Shown here piece after piece: positions 32,391-44,798 of a stretch of DNA of 64,000 nt. The translations under genes were made by a program, and so were the position numbers. The notes under the pieces are model-generated. The model did no database searches. It saw only the letters and a program-made list of their open reading frames with translations, and had not been told where the DNA came from. Source of the stretch: Dryas octopetala (taxonomy: Eukaryota > Streptophyta > Magnoliopsida > Rosales > Rosaceae); the NCBI GenBank assembly GCA_963921425.1, contig OY992832.1, positions 31,027,489 through 31,091,488 on the forward strand. Direction: 5' to 3'. The number at the start of each line of letters is the position of its first letter. Position 1 is the stretch's first letter.

Positions 32391-33368
32391 TACCATGAGG
32401 AATGAGAAGAGAGAATGCACATACAAAGCAAAAGGCAGTTAGCTTTCCCTTTTCTTTTTTTGTTTATATTGATAGGCCAACAAGTGTAACTCTGCTCTAT
32501 ATTATATGGTTATCGTGATATATGGTACAAATAGTAAACTCTTATGTATTGTTGCTAGTTGCTACTACAGATAACTCTCTATTTCGCTGTTGATAATTGT
32601 TGCTACTAGTTTCAATTCCATAGTCAACAAAATTATCAGGGTTTTAGAGCATTACTACATACATGATTCAAAACATCTGCTAAACATCAATAACAGGCTT
32701 CAAACGTTCATGGACTGAATTTAACGGACCAAACCTCTGAAAATTAGAAAACAAAATAATAATAAAAAAAAAATCAAAAACAAAATAAAGAAGGATATAT
32801 GCATGGATGGGCCGGTTTCGTTTGTTTTTTTATTTGTATGCTGAATATGTATAGCTTCATTTGAATAGATTATCATTGCCATTTAGATAGGTATACCTAA
32901 AAGTCCTAGATAATATATATTGATATATATATATATGAAAGAATTGGGTTTGTATAAACTATAAAGGGTGGATCTTCCTATATGACATGAATACATGATG
33001 CTTTTCCTTACCATATCATATTTTTATTTCCTTGTATATACACATTTGAAATTCTTCATACCTTCTTCTCAAAAAAAAAAAAAAAAAAAAGAAATTCTTC
33101 ATACCTCGTTGGGCATGATAGTCCACAATCTTCTGTAGTAAATTAAGACAGAAGTCCCAAGAAAACTAAGATGTGGCTACTCTTTATTTCTCTACAAAAT
33201 TGGAGAGAGTCAATTTTCATTTTGATTTTTGGACCACAAGTTGTACGTATACGAATGAAGTTCACATGAGACCTGCTCTGCTCTGCTCCAAAAAATAGTG
33301 GGCCTCTCCAAAAAAAAAAAAAGGAAGAAGGGATATACATACATAACCTTCAAATTTCAAAATCTGCA
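32391..33368. other. AT-rich spacer, no gene seen
   Basis: Contains a ~20-A run at 33070-33090 and another at about 33311-33322. No coding support. Confidence 0.5.
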
Positions 33369-33377
33369 TTTTATATA

Positions 33378-33782
33378 GGAAAATATTTAGGTCACTCCTA
33401 GGGGATATTTCAAGGTCACCCCATCCCCTTAAATTTCGATTTTGACAATGCCAGTACATGATCGGAACCGTTCACTTTTTAGATAACCAATTAAAGATTA
33501 TCTCTATAAAAAATCAAATCAATCAGAAATCGTTTGATTATATAACTGTTGTCAATTAAGTATAAAAAATTGATGGTTTTCAATTAAAGAGTAATTTTTT
33601 GACCAAACCGTTGATTTTTTCTATTTAATCAACAATAGTTATATAACCAAACGATTTCCGATTAACTTGATTTTTTACAGAGATGATCTATAATAAGTGA
33701 TATAAAAAATGAACGGTTTCGATCATGCACCGGCATTACCGAAATTGCAATTTTGGAGAGAGAGGTGACCCAAGTAGTGTCC
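33378..33782. mobile_element. Foldback MITE, 405 bp, probably Mutator-like
   Basis: Nearly the whole element folds back: the left half (33378-33570) pairs with the complement of the right half (33590-33782). Ends are GGAAAATATTTAGGTCAC and, complemented, GGACACTACTTGGGTCAC. It is flanked by a perfect 9-bp duplication TTTTATATA (33369-33377 and 33783-33791). The 9-bp size fits Mutator-like transposition. No coding content, so a non-autonomous MITE. Confidence 0.75.
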
Positions 33783-34255
33783 TTTTATATATATATCTTG
33801 ATTCATATATATATGGTTTATGTTACAATATGCCAATAACAAAATAATAAAGAGAAAAATCTATGGCTGGTATAACATTCGAAATGTCTAAATCATTTTC
33901 CTATACAGCACAACTGAATAAAGCTATCATTTTTAAGAAGTTAAAACTTTTAATTTTTAAAATTCTATAATGGCTTTTATTTTTTATTTGAAATTCTATA
34001 ATGTTATCCTACGTGGGAATGAAACAATTTTTTATAAACCAAGTAACAATTAGATAAAGTAATGGGATGGACCCCAAAGAATAGGTAGGTAGCCCAAGAA
34101 GCCACAATTTAGCACACAAATAAGGTATGAAACTGTAATTATATGCATAAGTACACATCATCATAATTAAAAGTCATAAAAAGTGAATAGGCAGTGGACC
34201 AGTGGTAGTGGACTAATAAAAAGTAAAGGCTATAGCCTATAGCCAACAAACACAC

Positions 34256-34288
34256 GTACGTGTGTGTGTGTGTGTGTGTGTGTGTGTA
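34256..34288 (+). repeat. GT microsatellite
   Basis: A GT run of about 13 units after ACGTAC, roughly 240 bp upstream of the phytocyanin start. Confidence 0.9.
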
Positions 34289-34528
34289 AGCAAGGTGCCC
34301 GCGAGTGTGGGCTTGGCAGCACCAACCAGTCTTGGGGTTCCATGTAGGTTAAAGTATGGGAAGTTGCGTGGAAAGTATTGGACAGTGAGTTCGATTCGAA
34401 TGAGCTAAAAACCGAAAGAGGAGGCGCCTTTACTTCGCTCATACTTAACTAACTCACCACTCTCTTTAATTTCTCACTTTCCATCATATCTCTGTTGAAT
34501 TTTTTAGAGAGAGAGAGAGAGAGAGAAG

Positions 34529-35445
34529 ATGGGGTATAATATTATGGCTGGATTGAAGGTGGCGATTGTTGTTTTGGCCATCAGTACCACCACAGCGAGC
34601 CTTGGAGGGCACTGGGTTGAAGCCCACGTCCACCATGTCGTCGGAGGTGACCGTGGCTGGGACCCAGCCACCGACCTCGCTTCTTGGTCCTCCGGCAAGA
34701 TCTTCAGGGTCGGTGACAATATCTGTGAGTCTCTTATACCTTTCCAGTTTCTTATATACTTCTTTTCCTTGGCACTATAATTAAGCCATTTGTTTGGTTT
34801 ATCAGAAAATGGTATGTAAATCCAGAGTAAGTTAAAGGTATGAAATTCGGGAAAATAATAGTTCTTGTTAGAACAATAATAATCATACTTGTTAGTCCAG
34901 AATAATGGTCTATATAATATTAGAATAATGACTAAAGTTCACGTCAACCCCAAAAAGTAAAGATAGTTGTTGATATCAAAAAGTAAAGATAGTTGTTAAT
35001 ATTAGAATAATGCATAGATGCATTATATTTGTTATTTCTTTCTTCAATCACAAGACTTCTTTGTTTGGGACATTATGAATGGGCAGGGCTAGCCTACTCT
35101 GCGGCGCATGGTTACATAGCTGAGGTGAAAAGCAAGGAGGAATTCGAGTCGTGCGATGTGAGCAACCCTATCAGAATGTTCACGGACGGTTTGGATAGCA
35201 TCTCAATGGAGAAGGAAGGACTTCGCTACTTCGCAAGCAGTAACATTGAGAGCTGCAAGAATGGGCTCAAGTTACACGTGCAAGTGCTGCCTCATCAAAA
35301 CCCTGAAATCCCCCAAGTGGAAGCTTCATACATCTCTGCATTGGCTGCAGCCGCTGGGCCCACAACTCCTTCGGGCTCGGCCCATCTCGGTGCAAGTCTC
35401 ATTTTGTTACCTTTTGGGCTGCTTTGCTATGTGATGGGTGTTTAG
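34529..35445 (+). CDS. Early nodulin-like protein (phytocyanin domain, GPI-anchor type)
   Basis: Two exons, 34529-34724 and 35087-35445 (donor ATCT|GTGAGT, acceptor GGGCAG|GG), give 184 residues. The join rebuilds the conserved GDNIW. Residues 1-32 form a signal peptide (VAIVVLAISTTTASLGG). The phytocyanin domain follows: VVGGDRGWD, WSSGKIFRVGDNIW, EFESCDVSNPIRMFTDG, ESCKNGLKLHVQV, with a likely disulphide between the two C of ESCD and ESCK. The type-1 copper ligands are not at their usual places (no HN before the VAEV-like IAEV, no C-x4-H-x4-M/Q), so it is an ENODL rather than a copper protein. A short Pro/Ala/Ser linker and hydrophobic tail (LGASLILLPFGLLCYVMGV) suggest GPI attachment. The family acts at the plasma membrane, often with arabinogalactan-type glycans. 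A GA repeat lies just upstream (34507-34527). Confidence 0.9.
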
Positions 35446-37185
35446 AATATGTAGTTACTAATTGCTCTGTTGAGTGTTGGATGTAGGAGGGGACTAGTTT
35501 TTTTCTTTTTGGGGTGTAAGAGGGAGGAGGCCACTTGTTTCAGGGTAAAAAGAAAACAGAGAAGTTTGTCAGGTTTATGTATTAAAAATCTTCAGTAAGA
35601 TGTAAGGATTTATGTGGATTTGTTTTCCTTTTTTTTTTTTTTTGGGTACATTGGCAGGTCTAAGCCCGAGGACAAGGATTAATGTGAACTTGGATTTTGC
35701 ATAATATGGATTGACAAAGGGTGAAATGATTTCAATAAAATGCATCGAGAAATGAAATTTTAGTTTGAGGGAAAATGATTACCAATAAATTTTGAATTAC
35801 TAATTCACCGTGCATCATGTAATTAATACATGTACCAAATTGAAAATATAAAATAAAATAATAAGAAACACCAAATTTAGAATGTCAAAGTAGTTATCTC
35901 TAAAATTTTCACAAAAATAAAAAAACGAGAGTACGTAGCTAGATACCTTTGGGAGTGTGCGTGTAATAAATGATACTTGTGGGGTCTAGATGTAATTAAG
36001 TCAAACCTCATGGGGGTAATTAACCCAATATAATATGATTTAAACAAAAGGAGGTCATGAACTCATGATAACACAAATATATATAAGTAATGCTGAGAAT
36101 ATAAATCTTTTAGAATGATGGGTAAAACTATTAAACTAATGGAATAACCCAAAAATTAATAAAAACAATTAAGATGATCTCGATTAGAGTAGATTAAAAA
36201 CTAAAATTCACTTCATTATTCTATCTTATTACATTATTAAGAGATGGAAATCGATGGATGGATCGTCCATTTCATTGATATTCTTATTATATTTACTTAT
36301 AAAATTAACTATAGTTAATTAATTAGTATTAGTAATACAATATCAATTGTCGATTGAGAGTGAATAATTATTTAATTTAATGAATGACACCTAATCTTTC
36401 TTTATTCAAGTAGATTTTGTGTTCAAAACTCATATACTCTACTTAATTAATAGAAGAAAAAAAAACTGCTGAATGAGGCAATTTTTGAATGGGTTGCTTC
36501 CCTAATTGGGATCCACCTACAAATGATCACTTGGTGCAATATCTAAATCAAATATGCATCGTATGGTATCTGCTTGCAAGTGATCACAGGAGTGCATCCT
36601 AACTGGCTTTTACTTCTTCTTTGGCTTGGATCTCACCAAACAAATTAGGTTTTCATACCATATCAAGAAATAATAACATAAGCAATTTCTTCATGTGTAA
36701 ACAATGAAGAAGATCCAGACCAATGACTTAATGCAACTATCAAACATTTAAGAAGAGATATGAAATTCCTTAGTTAGATCAATAAATAAGCCTAGAGCCT
36801 GAATAAGCTTTAATTGAACAAAAATAACTTGATCAATTTTAGTTTATCGAGTTGATTAAGTATGCAACGAATTAATTAGTAATGAGATAGTCAACTCAAC
36901 CAAATAAATCAGAGAATCAAACACAAATAACACACGAGATTTGGGTAAAAAAACCGCAGAATCTAGTCCAGATAAACAATACACTATGATAATTAACCTA
37001 AAAAGCTACATCCAATGATTCGATCAAAATTTTTACTAGACTCATTCTAGATATTACACTGACATCACACAACATGTAGCTCTTCAATCACGTAGATTTC
37101 ACAGAGATCTACTTTCTAACCGCTCTGAAGACAAGAACTCCCAAACCCGACTTCGACCTTTGTGCTCAAGTTCAAATTCTGATGG

Positions 37186-37229
37186 ATGAATGATGAATGA
37201 ATGAATAAATAAATAAATAAATAAATAAA
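37186..37229 (+). repeat. ATGA/ATAA microsatellite
   Basis: Run of GATGAATGAATG passing into seven or so AATA units. Confidence 0.85.
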
Positions 37230-38849
37230 GGTGATAGCTTGAATAGATTCACAAAGAACAATCTATCCAAATGATATATATTTATGCACGTTGAACTATC
37301 CTAAAATAATGTGTTTATGCAAAGAAGATGTTCATGAATAATAAAATCTCACACTAAGCCCTACAATGCACAATCTCTCAAAAGTATATAATAGTGTGAA
37401 CTACCCTAGAAAAAATAAAATCTAGGTATATATAATATTCTAAATCTATTGGGATAAAGAAACAATTCAAAAACCTTAATTAAAAGAGTTAAAAACAACT
37501 TTAGGTAAGAAACCCTTGTTAGAATCAACTTAGAAGTAGACCAAAAAAAAAACAATGTGCGATTGATCCCACTACACGAAAATCTAAAAGTCGTATGAGA
37601 ATGATCCCACAACGAGACCATCTTTCAGCACTTGGAAAATATTAAGACACTTTCCAAAATCCGTTTTCTTTAAAAACCAGGATTCAAATTCTTAAGAATT
37701 CGAAAATATCTTTCCTCCCCCTTTCTCTTAGCCAAGAATTATTGGCCTTCTACTAGCCTAGACCAAATTCAGTTAGGACTATTGTGTGCCAGTCTTCTTG
37801 GTATTCGAATTTTGGGAAGAAGTGACCAACTAACATTAATTCATACTCTGTCCTTAATCTTGCATGAGTGTAGCTTAGTTTTGGACTATTCCATAATCCC
37901 ATGCAATGTGAAGTTTTGGACTACTATAAATGTGTGTCTATATTTATTGTGTGCAACATTTTAAGACTTAAACTTGCGTCTTGGTAGTTGTTAAGGTAGA
38001 AGCTATTTTATATATTCTTATGTAGCTACCTATTTTTATTTTTCAAGGTAGAGTTAAGTCATTTCATATTGATTTCACAGCATTAGTAGGCTAAATTTTC
38101 ACCAATCAAATTATGTCAATTGGAAAGTAAATTTTTTTATTTGTAAAATCATTAGATATATACCAGTTTGGTTAGGATATTATGAGGTTGCTAAAGACAC
38201 CCAGGTTTCACACTGGTTTATATTGGTTCGGGTCAAGTATGCATGTAATTTAAAATTTAATAAACATAACTAACTGGAATCGCTTGGTCGATATAGTCAG
38301 CCGGTCGAGTCGGATAGTATCACACACTGAACCCCGAGTATGCAACAAGGCACCTTTCTTGAATATCCCGATAAATTAATACCAATAAACCGACATTAAT
38401 TTCCCAAGACACTCAAGAAAGATTGAGCATTTTTTATTTAAATGGACTGGGTTGGATCAGAGTACTCATTACACCATAAGATCTTTAAAGGAAATAGTAA
38501 GATCAAAATAAATAAGTAAATAAAATTAACCAACCTGCTAGGGTGGAATAGTTAAATCACCCAAAAAAAAGGGAATTACAAAAATATAGTAAAACCCACA
38601 TAAGTTTACAAAATGATTAAACAAAAAATATCATTATTCAAATTAGGTTCCCAGTGGAAAATACCAATGGGAAAGCAAGAATCACTGCAAAACAAAATAT
38701 ATGAATATAAAGACCTTGAGACACTAGACAAGAGAATCCAAGCTGCGCACCCCTCAATTGAGATTTCCTCCAAGAGGCAAATCTACATAAGCAAGAGAAA
38801 AAGAAACAAAACAAAGAAAGTAGGGGGTAAGCATCACATACGATCATAG

Positions 38850-40794
38850 CTTCCCTCAGAAGACCCTGCTAGGTTTGAAAACCTTTAAAATATTTCCATG
38901 TGAAATATTGATTTCCAAAATCCCAAAACATTTCCACAAAATTGTTTTAACACCTCAGCTGCAGCAGTAAATGGTAAACATGCATAAAAACTCATGAATA
39001 ACAATAACTCAGATGGTCGATACACATTAGGTACAACTATGATGTCAGCTGCAATAGACAGTTACCATAGCGAGAGTGCCCTGGTAAACAGAGATAGGAA
39101 CTCGCAATTGAGAAGCCATATCCCTTGCCACCAGATCAGTTATGAGCCCTGGCTTCGCATAAGCACACGTCACACGTATTAGCTTGGCTAGGTTCCCCAT
39201 AATGTAAGTGATCAATTCTTCTAGAAGGTTTAGGGATTTGAACCCAAGGTCATGAACAACGCTACCCTTACTCTCAGACCAAACATAATAAGCATAATCA
39301 TAGCATAGAATGTAGGATAAATCTCCCTACTTGGAATCCAATGCACTTCACGTATTCTCTTCCACAAACCATCCACGTTCGCACACGATCTTATCTTGGA
39401 AAATCTTTTGTAACTAGACAATACAGTAACTTTAACCTTTTAACAACTCTGCAACTGGGTAACTGGGTATAATTCGATAGAGACAATTTCGACAAAAGAA
39501 AACAAATTTTAAGTTAGGGACAATTAACAACAAGGGAAGACGATATGATCTTTCCTTTAGTCACACGTTGTCAGTTACAGTTACTAGTCCTAGGTAGACT
39601 AAACTCTACTCTTTAGAAGTTACTTAAAGGTTTGCAAGTTTCAAGTTTTATCTTGAAGTCAAACCATTTGACTATTTGCTCTACCTTAAAGCAAATCCTC
39701 CAAAAATTTCAATTAATCCAACTTAATCTCTGCAATAGAAAATTGCTAATCTCATCATGCTAATAACCTTTAACTAAACAATTTAATCTCCAAAAATAAA
39801 GCTAGTCATGCTTAATTAATAAATAAATCCTACTTAATTAATCTAAGCATGCATCATAAAATTAAAGCCTAAAAATAAATAAATAAACTAAAAATATTAA
39901 AATATTTACCGAGTTGTAGACCTCCAAAGCTAGACTCCACTTCTAGAGACTCCTTCTTGCACTTCAAAACTTTTAAACTATGAGAACTTTCTTCCCTTTT
40001 GATATGTCTCTTCTTAGAAAGACTTCCAAAAAACCAATGAATGAGTAACTATAACTTTATTTGGTGGTGCAAGTGAAAATGAAGGACAAAGATAGGTCTC
40101 TATTTATAGGCACTAAAGGGTTTAAAGTTTTCAATATGAGACAAATTGCACTAAAACCTTACAAACAAAGCTTAAAATCCAAACTGGGTCAAGAAAATAT
40201 GGCTGAAAACCCGTTTATAGAGAGGAAACTGATCTGGGTTGCCCATTTAAAGACACGTGGGTCGTCCTTGACCCGGATGAACAGTGACTGGTTCCCTTAA
40301 GGAATCAACAGTTCAGATCACGAGCCTTTAATGAATCCGGACACTCCAAATTAAAAGATGGGCTAGGGATTCTGTGTGATGCACTCACGCGGCTCCTTGT
40401 GAGCTTGCCCGTCAGCGCCTCATCAGCCTCGCCTGAACCAATCCACGCGTGCCACATCGTGGCATGTCAGTCCAGTCAGCAACTCCAAATTAACTTCTTA
40501 TTTTCTAATTTTTCCAAACTTTGTAAATTTACCAAAAATAACTCTCCAAATAATTCTCCAAAAAATATTACGGACTTTTAGTAATAAATCCTAATTTGCT
40601 GTAGCCTCAAAACAACAAATTGTTCTCCATAAAAATTAAGGAAAATTCGACTCTAATGAATTTAATTCTCAAAAATTAATATCAACTTGATAATTAATCA
40701 CGAAATTTACATTCAAGGGCACTAAAGCTCAACTCTAAACCTCTAATGGTATAAGTTAGTTACACAAAAGACAAAAAAAAATCCAGAGTGTTAC
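38850..40794 (-). mobile_element. Probable minus-strand LTR fragment of a Ty3 element
   Basis: Read on the minus strand from 40794, it opens TGTAACACTCTGG, the TGTAACA-type start of many plant Ty3 LTRs, and continues through AT-rich sequence and a moderately GC-rich block (40370-40480). The other end, any target duplication and any PBS were not found, so the left limit is only approximate. Confidence 0.35.
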
Positions 40795-41970
40795 ATATAG
40801 ACATTTGTTAGGGATATGTTGAAGTCATATCTTGCATTGGTAAATGTAGACTTCTATTTTAATTTTATAAATGCACTATATTATAATTGTTTAATGACAT
40901 TGATATTCCTTACAAAAAGAAAGAAATGGACAAATCCTAAATTTTACATGCTTACAAATTAAGTGTTTGGTCATGTAGGCAATTGAGATGGAACCAACGA
41001 ACGATACTCCATTTTCTAACCAAAACATCTATTGGATAAAATATATTCTATTTTTTTATGCACAATGCATGTTTTACTTAAAAAAACTCGATTCATGATG
41101 TTTAATTTCTCATGAACTACCCATCAAAGAATTAATGTTCTTAAGGACATCATTTTAGATACAAATGTGAAGCGAGTACATCAAACAAATATTGTATCAA
41201 GTGTCTATTCAAAAAATACATTGATATACAACTACATTTATATGAGTCAAATTAGTAATTACATAAGAATCCTAAACTTTAATCGACTGAATGGGTGTTG
41301 AGACCCCACAATCTCTAGTTTCTTCTTACGATTCTTGTTCAAACTATCAAAGATTTGTATAAACAGAGCTTCCACATAGTCGCTCACCTGCACAGACAAA
41401 CATATACAATAAATTCTCAAATGCCACATTTGGGTGGCAAGGAAACAAAATTCAAAAACAAACAAGAAAATGCAGATAAGCAAATGAGTAGTGTTCATCA
41501 AATTCTATCTCTACGTTCAAACATCAAATTCACACAAGTATCTATGGGTATCCGAATCCTTAACTCTAAAGCTTCTTTATGACAAATGCAGACTAAAATC
41601 AAACTTGTACTGCCATCTTCTTGTGAAGCTGAGGCAATTGGGTCAGTACTACAATTTGGACAAAGTAGCTCAGTCGGAAAACTGCAGTGCGGCCTTTACT
41701 TAATCTAGCATCATTTAGCTTTGGAATATCTGTATAAACCCTAATGATCTCATATGCTCATAACTCTACTACTTTTTCTTTACTTTTGAATTGTTTAATA
41801 ACTTTTCGTTGTAGTGATAAGTTATATCCAAAATTATTCTTCTCATTTTTATATAACCAATGGAAATTATTACGGATATAGATTGCGGAAAATGCATATG
41901 GCCTACTTTTGTACTTAAGAAATATGGTGGCAGGAAAAAGTGACTTCCTGATAGAGACTTCTTGTGAAGG

Positions 41971-42860
41971 TAATTTTTTTTTTTTTTTTTATATTCAAGA
42001 ACGAGAAAATAGTATTAATACAAGAACTAAAAATACAAATAAAAAACTAACCCAAAAGCCAGTTGTAACAAGGAGTATATCATGTTTGTGTAGAATTTAC
42101 AATTCTAGAACTAGAAATATATTGTTTGTGTAGTAGAAATATTATATTCATGGCTTCAATGAACCCGCGTCCTAATATCTCACTCAGTGTTTTTATCAAC
42201 TCAATCTTAATAGTCAACTTCTTGACCACAACCTGCTCTCGTGGCGAAAAAAAGAATTACTGGAAGTATGGCTCCACTTAAGTAATCTCTGCCTTTTTCT
42301 TGCCTTTTTGTATTAGAGCAACGAAACGCTCATGTTCCGCTTCCCAGTTCTCCTCAGTTGGCTTTATCTTCTCTTCTACAATTTCCAGTATAGTCTTTCT
42401 CCTCCGAACACTATCCTGATAACTAAATAAAATCTTCAAAACCTCTTCCACCGATTCATGTCATATAGTGTAGTGAATCAGTAGAAGGTTTAGCTAACCC
42501 ATCATAGGCCAATGTGCAAGTGATCTGCATTTCTTGGAGGCAATGCTCACGTCCTTCATCATATCATAAGCAAGATTATCACAGTTAATGATAATTGTTT
42601 GGAGTAAGACCCTTTTTGGTGAGATAGCCAGCATCATTAGCTTTTTTGTTTTCCTTACTAGAGGTGCAAATGACATTCTCCTTGAGATCCGTAGTGTCAT
42701 AAGAGCTTATAGGTTTCATCTTCCTCTTCTTCTAGGGGGTTGCCTTCTCCTTTGAATCCACAGACTCATAAGAGCTTATAGTTTTCTTCTTCCCCTTCGA
42801 CTCCCAATTCGAAGGTAATTCATTCTCTCCTCTATTCATTCTCTTCCTTCATGTGAATAA
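41971..42860 (-). other. Possible minus-strand retrocopy or coding remnant
   Basis: An ~18-T run at 41971-41989 would be a poly(A) tail on the minus strand. Upstream of it (42150-42860, minus) are broken coding-like stretches, for example SYQDSVRRRKTILEIVEEKI and WEAEHERFVALIQKGKKK, plus two similar segments, ISSYESVDSKEKA and ISSYDTTDLKENV, that look like a small internal duplication. Stops and frame shifts break it. I do not recognise the protein. A decayed retroposed copy of a host gene is one explanation. Confidence 0.25.
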
Positions 42861-43009
42861 TTTCAAATTTGATTACCATATATGTCAATATAAAATCACA
42901 TCAATGCTATGCCTTTGACACCAACCAATACGAAAAAAAAAAAAAATTGTGTTTATAATATTCCTTGATCTGACCCCTTCGATCCCCAACATGGTTTTCT
43001 TTTTCACCA

Positions 43010-44240
43010 TCGTTTGAACCTTGGAAACATGTCACTTAAGTCTCTACTATGGTCGCAAACGAGACCCGTCTTAAGTACTTGTTTTCCTATGCACGTCATT
43101 TCCAAACCACCTTCGAGGGCGAAGTTATTGTACTATCTACCATACGATATAAACCACCAAATCCTTCTCCCTTCATTAGGACCATACAACCACGTGTGAT
43201 TTTCATGACTCCCCTTACAACAAAACACTTGCAGCCTCTGGAGTCCATGGCTTAAGTATATTAAATTTTATCGCAACTCTGGGACATACGTCATACCACC
43301 CAAAGTGCCCACCCCTTCTGGAACATATCAAAATATTTTTTCTTGGAGAAAATATAATGAGTCAAACCCGAATCTAATATCCATTTACTTTGAGAAGAAA
43401 TTAATGTTACCTGCGGAGACTGTGAGAACATCTCCGCCAATATCCATGTAATTTTGTGCTACCGCTGTAGTGGAGGATTCCCAATTACCATCCTTCTTAT
43501 TTGGAAAGTTCCACATTATGTGCCCTCTTTCCTTACACTTGTAGCAGTGCTTGCATTTTCCACTGCCTCTGGATCTATACCTGCTATAACTACTAGATCC
43601 CTTCACAATTTGCATTCTTTATGATTCAAATCATGAGCAACTAAGGCTGAATCATTAGTGTCTTCAATTTTCTTTCTCTTTTCATTTGACAAGTGAGTTG
43701 ACTCGACATCTTCCAACTTCAGCGTATTCTTACCATACAACATTGTTGTAACTATGTTGTTATATGAATCAGGAAGTGAGGTAAGGAGTAAAAGGGCTTG
43801 ATCTTCTTGCTCAATTTTGACATCAATTCTTTCTAGTTGATCTAAGATACCTTTGAACACATTCATGTGTTCCATGAGATTTTCACCTTCTTCCATCTTC
43901 AGCTTCTACAAATCCCGCTTCATATTTAACTTTGTGGTCAAGCTCTTTGCAAGATAGAGCTTCTCTAACTTTTCCCACAATGCTAGTGTAGAATCTTCAT
44001 TCTTAACATTATTGATAATGTTATCAACAATAGAGAGTCGAATTGTGCTAACACACATGGACTCCATATATCCTTCCAAACATCATTGGACATCTTCTTC
44101 GGCTTCCCATATGTTCCTTTCAACACTCTTGCCAGTCCATGTTGAACTAGGATGTCCTATACCCTCCTTTTCCACAGAGTAAAACTTTTGTTTTCATCAA
44201 ATCGTTCCACCTTAAACTGTGAAGCAACAGTACCTGCCAT
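43010..44240 (-). pseudogene. copia gag and protease fragment, minus strand
   Basis: From 44240 downward: MAGTVASQFKVERFDENKSF, TLWKRRV*DILVQHGLARVLKG (one stop), LYLAKSLTTKLNMKRDL, KMEEGENLMEHMNVFKGILDQL, VKIEQEDQALLLLTSLPDSY and LYGKNTLKLEDVES form a classic copia gag. A zinc knuckle (CYKCKERGHIMWNF; last Cys changed to Phe) lies near 43535-43560. Past about 43400 a broken protease region (LDSG-like) fades near 43010. Several stops and shifts; integrase and reverse transcriptase are absent. Confidence 0.8.
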
Positions 44241-44280
44241 GACGAAACTTGATCAAACACCATGATTGATGAACACGAAC

Positions 44281-44295
44281 TTGGCTCTGATACCA
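44281..44295 (-). promoter_or_regulatory. Primer binding site of the minus-strand copia
   Basis: The complement reads TGGTATCAGAGCCAA, the initiator-Met tRNA primer site, two bases inside the LTR end at 44298. Confidence 0.85.
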
Positions 44296-44297
44296 CG

Positions 44298-44798
44298 TGT
44301 TGGGAATAAATCCCCTCGCCATGAAAATATATCTATGATGGAAAAATGAAATAATAAATGAAAAAGCCAAGAAGACAAACACACGAGAACACCAAGGTAT
44401 ACGTGGTTCAGCAAAATCATGTCTACGTCCATGGAGAATATTCACCTTCACTATGAGAGAAAAATAAATTTATACAAAATAATGCTCAAGAGTTAAACCC
44501 AAACTCGAGCCCTTGTATCCAACTAGATACCCCTTGTACACACTCTCTCAAATCCTAGAAGTATACTCTACCATTTTCTTGTTCTCCCTCGATCAACTTT
44601 TCCTTTTTATTCTCAAAAGGAATTCACTTAATTAAGTTGATGATGAATGAGGCCAAAACCTCTAGCTTATATAGCCATAGAACAAGGCTAAACTTAGCTA
44701 GAGAAAACAACAACCGAACGCTGTCTTATTGGTTAATGCATGAATTTCTCTAACATGCATTAACCACCTCCACTTAAGGAGGGACAACGTACCCAACA
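44298..44798 (-). mobile_element. 5' LTR of the minus-strand copia
   Basis: 501 bp with ends TGTTGGG and CCCAACA (7-bp inverted repeat), next to the PBS and 50 bp from the gag start. No second LTR was found in the 42-kb direction, so the element has lost its 3' part. Confidence 0.85.

Larger units (their letters stand above)
35446..41900. other. Large gene-free spacer rich in decayed LTR sequence
   Basis: No protein family is recognisable in either strand. 36900-37400 (AAAAAACCGCAGAATCTAGT and following) and 38160-38560 have the look of retroelement LTR remnants. 38850-40794 is treated separately. Open frames are short, AT-driven and without motifs. T-rich (35620-35643) and GAAT/AAAT (37186-37229) simple repeats occur. 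Confidence 0.5.

Noticed and set aside
38850..40794. Complete solo LTR with exact borders
   Set aside because: Only the TGTAACA-type end was found. No matching 5-bp duplication or CA end could be located.
41640..41700. tRNA-like GTAGCTCAGTCGG stretch
   Set aside because: Only a short D-arm-like match. No B box at the right spacing and no acceptor stem.
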